DNA from: Pseudomonas sp. Marseille-Q3773
GTDB taxonomy: Bacteria > Pseudomonadota > Gammaproteobacteria > Pseudomonadales > Pseudomonadaceae
Direction of reading: 5' to 3'
DNA: 64,000 nucleotides
NCBI RefSeq assembly: GCF_916618955.1
Contig: NZ_OU745390.1
Span: 4,340,001 to 4,404,000 of the forward strand
How positions within the stretch are numbered: the first letter of the stretch is position 1; every line of letters begins with the position of its first letter. Position numbers and translations under genes: made by a program. Shown in pieces: positions 42,276-56,242 of the stretch. The notes under the pieces were generated by a model that saw only the letters and a program-made list of their open reading frames with translations, made no database searches and was not told the DNA's origin.

Positions 42276-44072
42276 GTCCACGTCGGTGCCCTTGAGCACG
42301 GCCACATAGTAAGACAGCAGCTGCAGCGGAATGGTGTAAAGGATCGGTGCCAGGGCGTCCGCAATGTGCGGCACCTTGATCACGTGGGTACCTTCGCCGT
42401 TGGTCATGCCAGCCTGTTCGTCGGCGAACACCACCAGCTCCCCCCCTCGCGCACGCACTTCCTGCAGGTTGGATTTCAGCTTTTCCAGCAGTTCATTGTT
42501 CGGCGCCACGGTGACCACGGGCATGTCGTTGTCCACCAGGGCCAACGGGCCGTGTTTCAGCTCGCCTGCCGGGTAGGCTTCGGCGTGGATGTAGGAGATT
42601 TCCTTGAGCTTGAGCGCACCTTCCATGGCTACCGGGTATTGCGCACCGCGGCCGAGGAACAGGGTGTGGTGCTTGTCGGCGAACAGTTCGGCGATTTTCT
42701 CGACGGTTGCATCCATGGCCAAGGCTTCCCCCAGGCGGGCCGGCAGGCGGCGCAGCTCCTCTACCAGCCCGGCTTCCACGCCGGCTTCCAGGGTACCCCG
42801 CACCTGGCCCAGGGCCAGGGTCAGCAGCATCAGCGATACCAGCTGGGTGGTGAAGGCCTTGGTCGACGCCACGCCGATTTCCGGGCCAGCCAGGGTCAGC
42901 AGGGTCAGGTCCGACTCACGTACCAGCGAGCTGATGCCCACGTTGCAGATTGCCAGGCTGCCGAGGAAGCCCAGCTCCTTGGCGTTACGCAGCGCGGCCA
43001 GGGTATCGGCGGTTTCACCGGATTGCGAGATGGAGACGAATAGCGTGTCTGGCTGCACCACTACCTTGCGGTAGCGGAACTCGCTGGCCACTTCGACCTG
43101 GCACGGGATGCCGGCCAGGCTTTCCAGCCAGTAACGGGCGACCATGCCAGCGTGATAACTGGTACCGCAGGCAACGATCTGCACGTTGCGCACCTTGGCG
43201 AACAGGTCGGCAGCCTGTGGGCCGAAGGCCTGGACCATCACGCTGTCCTTGCCCAGGCGGCCTTCCAGGGTACGCTGCACCACGCTTGGCTGCTCGTGGA
43301 TTTCCTTGAGCATGAAGTGACGGTAGGTCCCCTTGTCGGCGGCTTCGGCGCCTTCGTGGTATTGCACGGTTTCGCGCTGAACCTTGCGGCCTTCCTGGTC
43401 CCAGATGGAAACCTGGTCACGGCGGATTTCGGCGATGTCACCCTCTTCCAGGTACATGAAGCGGTCGGTGACCTGGCGCAGGGCCAGCTGGTCGGAGGCC
43501 AGGAAGTTTTCACCCAGGCCCAGGCCGATGACCAGCGGGCTGCCGCTACGGGCTGCTACCAGGCGGTCAGGCTGGCTGGCACTGATCAGCGCCAGGCCAT
43601 AGGCACCATGCAGGCGCTTCACAGCGGCCTTCAGCGCGTCGGTCAGGTCCGGGATGGTCTTCAAGGTATGGTGGATCAGGTGGACGATGACTTCGGTATC
43701 AGTCTGCGAAGTGAAGACGTAGCCAAGGCCCTTCAGCTCTTCGCGCAGTTCTTCATGGTTCTCGATGATGCCGTTGTGCACCACGGCCACTTCATTGTTC
43801 GAGAAGTGCGGGTGGGCATTGCCCTCGGTCGGCGCACCGTGGGTAGCCCAGCGGGTGTGGGCGATGCCCAGTTGACCAGACAGCGGCTCGGCGGCAACCG
43901 CGGCCTCCAGTTCGCTGACCTTGCCGATACGGCGGCGGCGCTGCAGTTCACCACTCGAAGTGAGGACGGCCAGACCGGCGCTGTCGTACCCGCGGTACTC
44001 AAGACGCTTGAGGCCTTCGATCAGGATGGCTGTGATGTTGCGCTCGGCGACGGCACCAACGATTCCACACAT
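42237..44072 (-). CDS. glmS: Glutamine--fructose-6-phosphate aminotransferase GlmS
   Basis: Makes glucosamine-6-phosphate, the entry step to peptidoglycan and LPS amino sugars. The 611-residue protein has the N-terminal glutaminase domain ([11 protein letters not shown]; the Cys after Met1 is the nucleophile; [16 protein letters not shown]) and two SIS domains ([16 protein letters not shown] and [19 protein letters not shown] stretches), ending in the conserved AKSVTVE. It starts 3 bp after the DeoR-type gene stop, so the two form an operon. No glmS ribozyme is seen; that is normal outside Gram-positives. Confidence 0.97.
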   Translation of the reverse strand: MCGIVGAVAERNITAILIEGLKRLEYRGYDSAGLAVLTSSGELQRRRRIGKVSELEAAVAAEPLSGQLGIAHTRWATHGAPTEGNAHPHFSNNEVAVVHNGIIENHEELREELKGLGYVFTSQTDTEVIVHLIHHTLKTIPDLTDALKAAVKRLHGAYGLALISASQPDRLVAARSGSPLVIGLGLGENFLASDQLALRQVTDRFMYLEEGDIAEIRRDQVSIWDQEGRKVQRETVQYHEGAEAADKGTYRHFMLKEIHEQPSVVQRTLEGRLGKDSVMVQAFGPQAADLFAKVRNVQIVACGTSYHAGMVARYWLESLAGIPCQVEVASEFRYRKVVVQPDTLFVSISQSGETADTLAALRNAKELGFLGSLAICNVGISSLVRESDLTLLTLAGPEIGVASTKAFTTQLVSLMLLTLALGQVRGTLEAGVEAGLVEELRRLPARLGEALAMDATVEKIAELFADKHHTLFLGRGAQYPVAMEGALKLKEISYIHAEAYPAGELKHGPLALVDNDMPVVTVAPNNELLEKLKSNLQEVRARGGELVVFADEQAGMTNGEGTHVIKVPHIADALAPILYTIPLQLLSYYVAVLKGTDVDQPRNLAKSVTVE

Positions 44073-44075
44073 GGT

Positions 44076-44852
44076 TTATTGCTCCTGGCTGATCGCGGCG
44101 CAGATCAGGTTGACGCCGCGGGCTTGAATTTGTTCGCGTGCCGCTGCGGGCAGGCGTTCGTCAGTAATAAGGGTGTGCACGCTGCCCCAGGGCAGCTCGA
44201 GGTTGGGGATCTTGCGCCCGACCTTGTCCGACTCGACCATCACGATCACTTCACGGGCAACTTCGGCCATGACCCGGCTCAGCCCGAGCAACTCGTTGAA
44301 CGTGGTGGTACCGCGGCCGAGATCGATGCCGTCGGCACCGATGAACAACTGGTCGAAATCGTAGGAACGCAATACCTGCTCGGCCACCTGGCCCTGGAAC
44401 GATTCGGAATGGGGGTCCCAGGTTCCGCCTGTCATCAGCAGCACCGGTTCGTGTTCGAGGTCGCAGATGGCACGGGCGACGTTCAGCGAATTGGTCATCA
44501 CCACCAGCCCAGGCTGGCGCCCCAGTTCGGGGATCATGGCTGCAGTGGTGCTGCCGCTGTCGATGATGATCCGCGCATGTTCGCGAATGCGCGCGACGGC
44601 AGCACGTGCAATTGCCTTTTTATAGGAAGACACAGGCTGGGCAGGTTCACCGAGCAGCTCTTGCGGCACCGGAACTGCGCCACCGTAGCGGCGTAGTAGC
44701 AGACCGTTGGCCTCTAGGGCCGCAAGGTCCTTGCGGATGGTAACTTCCGAGGTGGCGAAACGCTTGGCCAACGCGTCTACACTCACCTCGCCCTGCTCGC
44801 TGAGCAATGCCAGGATGTTATGCCGCCGCTGGGGAGTATTTCGTTTCGACAT
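44076..44852 (-). CDS. glmR: DeoR-family regulator upstream of glmS (GlmR-like)
   Basis: 258 residues: an N-terminal DeoR HTH (RRHNILALLSEQGEVSVDALAKRFATSEVTIRKDLAALE, about 9-48) and a C-terminal DeoRC sugar-phosphate sensor (about 75-235: IDSGSTTAAMIPEL, VMTNSLNVA, FIGADGIDLGRG). It lies between glmU and glmS on the same strand, with 3 bp to glmS. A homologue at this place in P. aeruginosa is called GlmR and affects cell-wall precursor supply and antibiotic resistance. The likely effector is an amino-sugar phosphate. Confidence 0.9.
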   Translation of the reverse strand: MSKRNTPQRRHNILALLSEQGEVSVDALAKRFATSEVTIRKDLAALEANGLLLRRYGGAVPVPQELLGEPAQPVSSYKKAIARAAVARIREHARIIIDSGSTTAAMIPELGRQPGLVVMTNSLNVARAICDLEHEPVLLMTGGTWDPHSESFQGQVAEQVLRSYDFDQLFIGADGIDLGRGTTTFNELLGLSRVMAEVAREVIVMVESDKVGRKIPNLELPWGSVHTLITDERLPAAAREQIQARGVNLICAAISQEQ

Positions 44853-44964
44853 GAGCGTTTAAGTTTCGATTCGAAAGATAATGACGGCAATCAAAACCTA
44901 AGATGAGCGCTTCGTCAAGTTGTCGCTGCCCTGTGGATAGTTTTTCTCTACACTGACGCGGCCT

Positions 44965-45081
44965 CTGTAGGAGCGACCTTGTGTCGCGAAGGGCCGCAGC
45001 GCGGCCCCAGGGTTTTCGAGGTAACAAAAAATTGCCGGGGCTGCGTTGCAGCCCATCGCGACGCAAGGCCGCTCCCACAGG
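44965..45081. repeat. Inverted pair of the CACAAGG-type dispersed repeat
   Basis: CTGTAGGAGCGACCTTGTGTCGCGAA (left) and TCGCGACGCAAGGCCGCTCCCACAGG (right) face each other, with inner GGCCGCAGCGCGGCC and GGGCTGCGTTGCAGCCC hairpins. Same family as 1904-1963. The spacer between glmU and glmR holds it. A TGTGGATAG near 44932 is one base from a DnaA box. Confidence 0.75.
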
Positions 45082-45095
45082 GCTGCGATATATAA

Positions 45096-45125
45096 AAAGC
45101 CGACTTATTCACATAAGTCGGCTTT
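45096..45125 (-). terminator. Terminator of glmU
   Basis: Perfect 12-bp stem AAAGCCGACTTA/TAAGTCGGCTTT with a 6-nt loop; minus-strand tail TTTTTATA. It ends 24 bp beyond the glmU stop. A short T-tail on the plus side might make it bidirectional. Confidence 0.9.
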
Positions 45126-45148
45126 CGATCGAAACTGCTGTGTACAAT

Positions 45149-46516
45149 TCAGCTTTTCTTGATCTTCTCTGGTCGCTTCCAGCCCGCGATGTTGCGCTGA
45201 CGTGCCCGGGCCACCGCCAGGTCGCCAGCCTCAACGGTCTGGGTGATGGTCGAACCGGCTGCAGTAGTCGCGCCCGCCTGGATTTCCACAGGTGCGACCA
45301 GCGAGTTGTTCGAGCCGATGAAGACGTCTTCGCCCATCACGGTCTTGAACTTGTTGGCGCCGTCGTAATTGCAGGTGATAGTGCCGGCACCGATGTTGGT
45401 ACGCGCGCCGATTTCGGCATCGCCCAGGTAGGTCAGGTGCCCGGCCTTGGCCCCTTCGCCCAAATGGGCGTTTTTCAGTTCGACGAAGTTACCCACATGA
45501 GCCTTGGCCTCCAGCACGCTGCCCGGGCGCAGGCGGGCGAACGGGCCGGCATCGCTGCCCTCACCCATCACGGCGCCTTCAAGGTGGCTATTGGCCTTGA
45601 CCACCGCGCCTTTGCGCAGGGTAGTATTCTTGATCACGCAGTTCGGGCCGATCTGGACGTCATCCTCGATGACGACCTTGCCTTCAAGAATCACGTTGAT
45701 GTCGATCAGCACGTCGCGGCCGACGGTCACTTCACCGCGAACATCGAAGCGTGCCGGGTCGCGCAGGGTCACGCCCTGAGCCATCAGGCGGCGACCTTCG
45801 CGCAGCTGGTAGTGACGTTCCAGTTCGGACAGCTGGCGACGGTCATTGGCGCCTTGCACTTCCATCGGGTCGTGCGGCTGTTCAGTAGCCACCACCAGGC
45901 CATCGGCCACTGCCATGGCGATGACATCGGTCAGGTAGTACTCGCCCTGGGCATTGTTGTTCGACAGACGCCCCATCCAGTCCGCCAGCCGGTCGGCCGG
46001 CAGGGCCAGAATGCCGGTGTTGCCTTCCTTGATCGCTTTCTGCGCATCGTTGGCGTCCTTGTGCTCAACGATAGCGGTTACCTTGCCCTGCTCGTCCCGC
46101 ACAATACGGCCATAGCCGGTCGGGTCGTCGAGGGTTACCGTAAGCAGGCCCAGCTGCTGGGGATTGGCCTTGGCCAGCAGGCGTTGCAGGGTTTCCACCT
46201 CGATCAGGGGCACGTCGCCATATAGCACCAGCACGGTGTCGGCAGTCAGGGCCGGTAATGCCTGGGCAACCGCGTGGCCGGTGCCCAGCTGCTTGTCCTG
46301 CATGACGAAGTTCAGGTCGTCAGCGGCCAGGCGCTCGCGTACCAGCTCGGCTCCATGGCCAATGACCACGTGGATACCTTGCGGCTGAAGCTGGCGCGCG
46401 CTGTGGATAACATGGCCGAGCATGGAGTTGCCGGCTACCGGGTGCAGCACCTTGGGCAGCGCCGAGCGCATGCGGGTGCCTTGGCCGGCAGCAAGAATAA
46501 CGATATCGAGTGACAT
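45149..46516 (-). CDS. glmU: Bifunctional GlmU
   Basis: Acetylates glucosamine-1-phosphate and joins it to UTP, giving UDP-GlcNAc. The 455-residue protein has an N-terminal uridylyltransferase ([22 protein letters not shown], about 8-29; LYGDVPLIE) and a C-terminal left-handed beta-helix acetyltransferase (about 250-440: [16 protein letters not shown]..., [35 protein letters not shown]). A perfect DnaA box lies at 46402-46410. glmU is the first gene behind the atp terminator, with glmR and glmS 300 bp downstream on the same strand. Confidence 0.97.
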   Translation of the reverse strand: MSLDIVILAAGQGTRMRSALPKVLHPVAGNSMLGHVIHSARQLQPQGIHVVIGHGAELVRERLAADDLNFVMQDKQLGTGHAVAQALPALTADTVLVLYGDVPLIEVETLQRLLAKANPQQLGLLTVTLDDPTGYGRIVRDEQGKVTAIVEHKDANDAQKAIKEGNTGILALPADRLADWMGRLSNNNAQGEYYLTDVIAMAVADGLVVATEQPHDPMEVQGANDRRQLSELERHYQLREGRRLMAQGVTLRDPARFDVRGEVTVGRDVLIDINVILEGKVVIEDDVQIGPNCVIKNTTLRKGAVVKANSHLEGAVMGEGSDAGPFARLRPGSVLEAKAHVGNFVELKNAHLGEGAKAGHLTYLGDAEIGARTNIGAGTITCNYDGANKFKTVMGEDVFIGSNNSLVAPVEIQAGATTAAGSTITQTVEAGDLAVARARQRNIAGWKRPEKIKKS

Positions 46517-46575
46517 TACTGGCTACCAATCCTGGGCGGTCAGTGGAATGACCGGTTTTAGGGTTTACAAAAAAG

Positions 46576-46599
46576 AAAAAGGGTAGCCGATGGCTACCC
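46576..46599 (-). terminator. Terminator of the atp operon
   Basis: Stem GGGTAGCC/GGCTACCC with a 3-nt loop, minus-strand tail TTTTTCTTTTTTG. It lies 31 bp after the atpC stop. Confidence 0.92.
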
Positions 46600-46629
46600 T
46601 TGTTCTCAATCTACATGAAGCCTGCGGAA

Positions 46630-47055
46630 TTAACCGCCGAACTTCTTGCGGATCTGCTGGACGGTACGCAGCTGGGCTGCGGCCTCGGCCAGACGTGCGG
46701 ATGCGGCACTGTAGTCGAAATCCGCGCCTTTCTCATGCAGGGCCTTCTCAGCTGCCTTGACGGCATCCTGAGCGGAGGCTTCGTCCAGGTCGGCTGCACG
46801 TTGCACGGTATCGGCGAGTACCTTGACCATGTTCGGCTGCACTTCCAGGAAGCCACCGGAGATGTAGAACACCTCGCGCTCGCCGCCCTGCTTGGTCAGC
46901 GTGATCGGACCTGGCTTCAGATTGGTGATCAGCGGCGCGTGGCCTGGAGCGATACCCAGATCGCCCAGGTTGCCGTGCGCAACCACCATCTCGACCAGAC
47001 CGGAGAAGATTTCTCCTTCCGCGCTGACGATATCGCAATGGACTGTCATAGCCAT
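46630..47055 (-). CDS. atpC: ATP synthase F1 epsilon subunit
   Basis: 141-residue epsilon subunit, part of the central stalk and an inhibitor of ATP hydrolysis. The beta-sandwich N-domain opens [42 protein letters not shown] and the C-terminal helix pair ([18 protein letters not shown]..., [18 protein letters not shown]) follows. GAGG lies 7 nt before the ATG at 47055; an ATG two codons later is possible. Last gene of the operon, 44 bp after atpD. Confidence 0.97.
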   Translation of the reverse strand: MAMTVHCDIVSAEGEIFSGLVEMVVAHGNLGDLGIAPGHAPLITNLKPGPITLTKQGGEREVFYISGGFLEVQPNMVKVLADTVQRAADLDEASAQDAVKAAEKALHEKGADFDYSAASARLAEAAAQLRTVQQIRKKFGG

Positions 47056-47099
47056 CTGCTTGCCTCAACCTGATTAGCGCCCCTTTCGGGGCGCCGGGA

Positions 47100-48503
<1,404 letters not shown>

Positions 48504-49364
48504 TTAAACCGCGGCAGCGCCGCCGACGATTTCCGAGATCTCCTGGGTGATCGCAGCCTGACGCGCCTTGTTGTAGATCAGCTGGAGTTCGCTGATCAAA
48601 TCACCGGCGTTGTCTGTGGCGTTCTTCATGGCGATCATCCGGGCCGCTTGTTCAGCAGCGTTGTTCTCGACCACCGCCTGGTACACCTGCGACTCCACGT
48701 AACGCACCATCAAGCCGTCCAGCAGCTCTTTTGCGTCGGGTTCGTACAGGTAGTCCCAGTGATGCTTGAGATCCTGATCCGGGGTTGCCACCAACGGTAC
48801 CAATTGCTCGACCGTCGGTTTTTGGGTCATGGTGTTGATGAACTTGTTCGAAACCACCGAGAGGCGATCGATGCGGCCGTCCAGGTAGGCGTCCAGCATC
48901 ACTTTGACGGAGCCGATCAGGTCGTTGATCGATGGCTCTTCGCCCAAGTGGCTGATCGCGGCTACGACGTTGCCGCCAAAGCTGCGGAAGAATGCCGCAC
49001 CCTTGCTGCCGATCACGCACAGGTCGATTTCAACGCCCTGTTCGCGGTTTTCGTTCATGTCCTTGACCAGGGCCTTGAACAGGTTGGTGTTCAAGCCACC
49101 GCACAGACCACGGTCACTGCTCACCACGATATAACCGGCGCGCTTTACAGGGCGCTCGATCATGAACGGGTGGCGGTATTCCGGGTTGGCGTTGGCCAGA
49201 TGACCGATCACCTGGCGGATACGCTCCGCATAAGGACGGCTAGCAGCCATGCGCAGTTGTGCCTTGCGCATTTTGCTGACCGCCACTTTTTCCATGGCGC
49301 TGGTAATTTTTTGCGTGCTTTTGATGCTCGCAATCTTACTGCGAATCTCTTTTGCGCCTGCCAT
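48504..49364 (-). CDS. atpG: ATP synthase F1 gamma subunit
   Basis: 286-residue rotor shaft. The N-terminal helix [36 protein letters not shown] and the C-terminal helix [39 protein letters not shown] form the coiled coil; the middle holds the [11 protein letters not shown]ossmann-like part. The spacing to atpA (48 bp) and atpD (27 bp) supports a single transcript. Confidence 0.97.
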   Translation of the reverse strand: MAGAKEIRSKIASIKSTQKITSAMEKVAVSKMRKAQLRMAASRPYAERIRQVIGHLANANPEYRHPFMIERPVKRAGYIVVSSDRGLCGGLNTNLFKALVKDMNENREQGVEIDLCVIGSKGAAFFRSFGGNVVAAISHLGEEPSINDLIGSVKVMLDAYLDGRIDRLSVVSNKFINTMTQKPTVEQLVPLVATPDQDLKHHWDYLYEPDAKELLDGLMVRYVESQVYQAVVENNAAEQAARMIAMKNATDNAGDLISELQLIYNKARQAAITQEISEIVGGAAAV

Positions 49365-49412
49365 GTATCACCTATCAGGTTAGCAAGCGGGGGCCAGGGC
49401 CCCCGCTGCGGC

Positions 49413-50957
<1,545 letters not shown>

Positions 50958-50978
50958 TGCTCTGCTGCCCCTTCAAAC

Positions 50979-51515
50979 TCAAGATTTCAATGCTTCGGCC
51001 AGTTTCGCGATCTTGCCGCGAACCGAGCCATCGATTACCAGGTCGCCGGCGCGGATGACGACGCCGCCGATCAGGCTGGCATCCTCCGACGCGTGCAGGC
51101 GCACTTCCCGGCTGAGCCGTGCACTGAGAACCTTGGCGAGTTTGTCTTGCTGTTCTTGGTTCAACGCAAAAGCACTGGTGACTTCCACGTCCACGGATTT
51201 TTCTTGCTCGGCCTTGTACAGGTCGAACAGGGCGGCAATCTCCGGCAGAAGCAGGAGACGGTCGTTTTCCGCGGCAACATGAATGAAATTCTGTGCCTGT
51301 GCATCGAACTTGTCACCGCACACTTCAATGAATGCGGCGGCCTTTTCTGCGCTTGTCAGTCGCGGGGCCTTGAGCAGGCGCTGCATGGTGTCGTCTTCCG
51401 ACACCGCAGCAGCCAGGCCGAGCATGGCTGACCAATTGGCCAGTTGCTGATGGGCCTGGGCATGCTCAAAGGCAGCCTTAGCGTAAGGTCGGGCCAACGT
51501 GGTCAGTTCTGCCAT
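50979..51515 (-). CDS. atpH: ATP synthase F1 delta subunit
   Basis: 178-residue peripheral-stalk subunit that ties F1 to the b dimer. The six-helix N-domain begins [17 protein letters not shown], and the family signature near the C-terminus reads [29 protein letters not shown]. It lies 12 bp after atpF. Confidence 0.97.
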   Translation of the reverse strand: MAELTTLARPYAKAAFEHAQAHQQLANWSAMLGLAAAVSEDDTMQRLLKAPRLTSAEKAAAFIEVCGDKFDAQAQNFIHVAAENDRLLLLPEIAALFDLYKAEQEKSVDVEVTSAFALNQEQQDKLAKVLSARLSREVRLHASEDASLIGGVVIRAGDLVIDGSVRGKIAKLAEALKS

Positions 51516-51527
51516 GATCGCCCTCGC

Positions 51528-51998
51528 TTAAATTTCAGCGGCCAGTTTGTTAACCAGCTCCGCATGCGCGTTTTGATCGATTGTGGCGCCAAGGATCTTT
51601 TCAGCACCGCCAACAGCCAGGGCACCCACTTGGGCACGCAGGGCGTCTTTGACGCTGTTCAGTTCCTGTTCGATCTCGGCTTGAGCCTGAGCCTTCACAC
51701 GGTCAGCTTCGACGCGAGCCTGTTCACGGGCTTCCTCGACAAGCTGAGCAGCGCGTTTCTTGCTTTGCTCAATGATTTCGGCTGCCTGTGCCTTTGCTTC
51801 ACGCAGTTGCTGACCCGCTTTCTCTTGGGCCAGCTCCAGGTCGCGAGCTGCGCGGTTGGCAGCGTCCAAGCCGTCGGCAATCTTCTTTTGGCGCTCTTGC
51901 AGGGCAGTGATGACCGGAGGCCATACATACTTCATGCAGAAGAGTACAAAAATCAGAAAAGCAACGGATTGGCCAATCAGGGTTGCATTAATGTTCAC
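51528..51998 (-). CDS. atpF: ATP synthase Fo b subunit
   Basis: 156 residues: one membrane helix ([27 protein letters not shown], about 7-33) and a long charged coiled coil ([38 protein letters not shown]...) that forms the outer stalk. A clear member of the family; it starts 57 bp after atpE. Confidence 0.97.
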   Translation of the reverse strand: MNINATLIGQSVAFLIFVLFCMKYVWPPVITALQERQKKIADGLDAANRAARDLELAQEKAGQQLREAKAQAAEIIEQSKKRAAQLVEEAREQARVEADRVKAQAQAEIEQELNSVKDALRAQVGALAVGGAEKILGATIDQNAHAELVNKLAAEI

Positions 51999-52055
51999 GC
52001 CAACACCTCGCTCGGTCTTTGTCCATCACACCAATCAACTCGTTGAAACGAGTGA

Positions 52056-52328
<273 letters not shown>

Positions 52329-52457
52329 TTACGTCGTATTGGTTAGGTTTTTAGTTTGAAGCGGTAAAACAAATCGTTTGGTACAGCATGCCCTTGCGGA
52401 CTTTTTAAGCCCTCCCCCCAAACGAGCGGGGAAGGCTATCAGACACGCCAGGCGGTC

Positions 52458-53751
<1,294 letters not shown>

Positions 53752-53826
53752 CACAACTGCTCCTCGGAAGTCGACCAACAAGTCAGCTATGACTTGGCAT
53801 AATTTGTGCCGACAAAATGCGCGCAG

Positions 53827-53855
53827 AGTATAGGGGTGGATTAACCCCTATTCAA
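53827..53855 (-). promoter_or_regulatory. Sigma-70 promoter of the atp operon
   Basis: Minus strand: -35 TTGAAT, 17-nt spacer, -10 TATACT, close to consensus. The spacer and its flanks hold a 7-bp dyad TAGGGGT-N6-ACCCCTA that overlaps the -10 and -35 edges, possibly an operator or the parB terminator arm. The expected start is near 53820. Confidence 0.75.
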
Positions 53856-53899
53856 CTCTTCGTAGTGATTTCTGACTGCACGCTACAACAGGAATTGTT

Positions 53900-54772
53900 T
53901 CAGCGGATGTGAGCAAGCACGCCTTGCAACTCGTCAAGCGAGTTGTAGCGAATAACCAGCTGGCCTTTGCCCTTGTTGCCATGGCGAATCTGTACGGCCG
54001 AGCCCAGGCGCTCTGCGAGACGCTGTTCAAGGCGCGCGATATCCGGATCAGGTTTGCTCGGCTCGACCGGATCAGGTTTGTCGCTGAGCCACTGACGCAC
54101 CAGTGCCTCGGTTTGGCGCACGGTGAGGCCACGTGCGACAACATGACGCGCCCCCTCTTCCTGACGATGTTCTTCCAAGCCGAGCAATGCACGTGCATGG
54201 CCCATCTCCAGGTCGCCATGGGCGAGCATGGTCTTGATCGCATCAGGCAGGGTGATCAGGCGCAGCAGGTTGGCCACGGTTACCCGCGACTTGCCCACGG
54301 CGTCGGCCACCTGTTGCTGAGTGAGCTCGAATTCCTGCTGCAGGCGCTGCAGTGCCAGGGCTTCTTCCAGGGGGTTGAGGTCTTCACGCTGGATGTTCTC
54401 GATCAGCGCCATGGCGATGGCAGCTTCGTCGGGCACTTCGCGGACCATGGCCGGGATTTTGTCCAGGCCAGCCTGCTGGGTGGCACGCCAGCGACGCTCA
54501 CCAGCGATGATCTCGTAGCGGTCGTCGCCAATCGGGCGCACCACGATCGGCTGCATCACGCCATGGTTGCGAATCGAATGCGCAAGCTCTTCCAGCGCCT
54601 CAGGGTCCATGTCCCGGCGCGGCTGGTACTTGCCACGCTGGATCAGCTCGACCGGCAGGTGTTGCAGTTCTTTCTGGTCGATCTTCACAGCCTGCTCTTC
54701 GAGCGCGCTGACGGAAGGACCACTGAGCAGTGCATCCAACCCACGTCCGAGACCCCGTTTCTTGACGGCCAT
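53900..54772 (-). CDS. parB: Chromosome partition protein ParB
   Basis: 290-residue CTPase-type DNA-binding protein that loads on parS and spreads. KRGLGRGLDALL at the N-terminus is the ParA-stimulating region; IQRGKYQPRRDMDPEALEELAHSI and YEIIAGERRWRATQQAG form the CTP-binding ParB/Srx fold (about 40-115); the HTH is VADAVGKSRVTVANLLRL (about 155-172); the C-terminal dimer domain follows. It starts 9 bp after parA. A parS candidate lies in folE2. Confidence 0.97.
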   Translation of the reverse strand: MAVKKRGLGRGLDALLSGPSVSALEEQAVKIDQKELQHLPVELIQRGKYQPRRDMDPEALEELAHSIRNHGVMQPIVVRPIGDDRYEIIAGERRWRATQQAGLDKIPAMVREVPDEAAIAMALIENIQREDLNPLEEALALQRLQQEFELTQQQVADAVGKSRVTVANLLRLITLPDAIKTMLAHGDLEMGHARALLGLEEHRQEEGARHVVARGLTVRQTEALVRQWLSDKPDPVEPSKPDPDIARLEQRLAERLGSAVQIRHGNKGKGQLVIRYNSLDELQGVLAHIR

Positions 54773-54781
54773 ACGGATTCC

Positions 54782-55573
54782 TTAAGTTGTTTGTGCAGTG
54801 CGGGATTGACGACGTTGGCGGCGGACCAATTCCCCGGCCAGGGCCAGATACGCCAGCGCGCCGCGCGATTGCTTGTCGTAGGCCAGGGCCGGCATGCCGA
54901 AGCTCGGGGCTTCGGCCAGGCGAATGTTGCGCGGAATGACCGTGTCGTACAGCTGCGGACCAAAGTGTTCCTTCAGCTGCGCCGAGACATCGTTGTTCAG
55001 GCTCAGCCGCGGGTCGTACATGGTCCGCAGCAGGCCCTCGATTTTCAGCTCCGGATTCAACCGGGCAGCGATGCGCTTGATGTTATCCACAAGGTCACTG
55101 AGACCTTCAAGCGCATAGTATTCGCATTGCATCGGAATGATCACGCCATCCGAGGCGACCAGGGCGTTGAGCGTCAGCATCGACAGCGACGGCGGGCAGT
55201 CGATGAGGATGTAGTCGTAGTTGTCGCGGATAGGTGCCAGGGCGTTGCGCAGGCGGCTTTCCTTGACCTGCATTTCCAGCAGCACCACTTCGGCGGCGGT
55301 CAGGTCACGGTTTGCCGGCAGCAACTGGAAACCACCGTGTTCGGAGTAATGCATGGCCTGGGCCAGGTCGCATTCCCCGATCAACAGGTCGTAGACCGAG
55401 TGCTCGAGCTCGTGCTTGTCCACACCGCTACCCATGGTGGCGTTGCCTTGCGGATCGAGGTCGATCAGCAGCACACGACGCTTGGTTGCGGCCAGTGAGG
55501 CAGCGAGATTGATACAGGTGGTGGTCTTGCCCACACCACCTTTCTGGTTCGCGATTGCGAATACCTTAGCCAT
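54782..55573 (-). CDS. parA: Chromosome partition ATPase ParA
   Basis: 263-residue deviant Walker ATPase (Soj type). NQKGGVGKTTTCINLAASLA (about 8-27) is the deviant Walker A with the signature first Lys; DLDPQGNATMGSGVD and DCPPSLSMLTLNAL follow. A perfect DnaA box lies at 55083-55091 in its centre. In the chain mnmG-rsmG-parA-parB on the minus strand; 18 bp after rsmG. Confidence 0.97.
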   Translation of the reverse strand: MAKVFAIANQKGGVGKTTTCINLAASLAATKRRVLLIDLDPQGNATMGSGVDKHELEHSVYDLLIGECDLAQAMHYSEHGGFQLLPANRDLTAAEVVLLEMQVKESRLRNALAPIRDNYDYILIDCPPSLSMLTLNALVASDGVIIPMQCEYYALEGLSDLVDNIKRIAARLNPELKIEGLLRTMYDPRLSLNNDVSAQLKEHFGPQLYDTVIPRNIRLAEAPSFGMPALAYDKQSRGALAYLALAGELVRRQRRQSRTAQTT

Positions 55574-55591
55574 TGTTGCGTGTGTTCCCAG

Positions 55592-56242
55592 TCATGCCTT
55601 GCGGCGCAGTATCAGCAGATGGCGCTGGCCCTGGCAACCCGGAACGGTCAGGGCCTGCTCGCTTTCCACTGTGAAGTCTGCGGGCAATGCTACCAGTTCA
55701 TCGGCAGGATGCAGCCCCTTCATTGCAAGCCATTGCGTCCCGGTGTCGCCCAGGTGGCGGGTCCAGTTGGTGAAATTTTCCATGCTGCTGAAAGCGCGGG
55801 AGATGATCCCGTCGAACGGTTGAGCCGGTTGGAAAGCCTCGACCCGGCTGTGGATAACCGTCAGGTTGTCCAGCTTGAGTTCCATTTTCACCTGAGTCAG
55901 GAAGCGCGTCTTCTTGCCGTTGGCATCCAGCACCGTCACCCGCTTGTGCGGATGCAGGATAGCCAATGGGATGCCAGGCATGCCGCCGCCACTGCCGACA
56001 TCCAGCCAGTTTTCACGTTCGCTGTGGATAAACGGCATGACGCTGAGGCTGTCCAGTAGATGACGCGATACCATCTCGTCGGGGTCGCGCACGGCAGTCA
56101 GGTTGTAGGCTTTGTTCCATTTGATCAACAGCGCCAGGTAGCCGAGCAGCTTTTCGTGCTGCTCGGCGCTCAGCTCGACACCGAGTTGGCGCGCACCTGT
56201 GGACAACTCTTCAGCGTGTTGCGGGGTGACCAGGGAACTCAA
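55592..56242 (-). CDS. rsmG: 16S rRNA (guanine-N7) methyltransferase RsmG
   Basis: 216 residues; methylates G527 of 16S rRNA using SAM. The family order [21 protein letters not shown] (about 41-61), [15 protein letters not shown] (SAM loop, about 78-92) and RAFSSMENF is present. Also called gidB. Its ATG overlaps the mnmG stop by 4 bp. Two perfect DnaA boxes occur in it (55849, 56023). Confidence 0.96.
   Translation of the reverse strand: MSSLVTPQHAEELSTGARQLGVELSAEQHEKLLGYLALLIKWNKAYNLTAVRDPDEMVSRHLLDSLSVMPFIHSERENWLDVGSGGGMPGIPLAILHPHKRVTVLDANGKKTRFLTQVKMELKLDNLTVIHSRVEAFQPAQPFDGIISRAFSSMENFTNWTRHLGDTGTQWLAMKGLHPADELVALPADFTVESEQALTVPGCQGQRHLLILRRKA

Noticed and set aside
42237..44072. glmS ribozyme or Tn7 insertion near glmS
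   Set aside because: No ribozyme-like leader precedes glmS, which follows glmR after 3 bp, and no Tn7 ends are seen.
43152..44696. Plus-strand frame opposite glmS and glmR
   Set aside because: Spans two genes on the other strand and shows no protein features.
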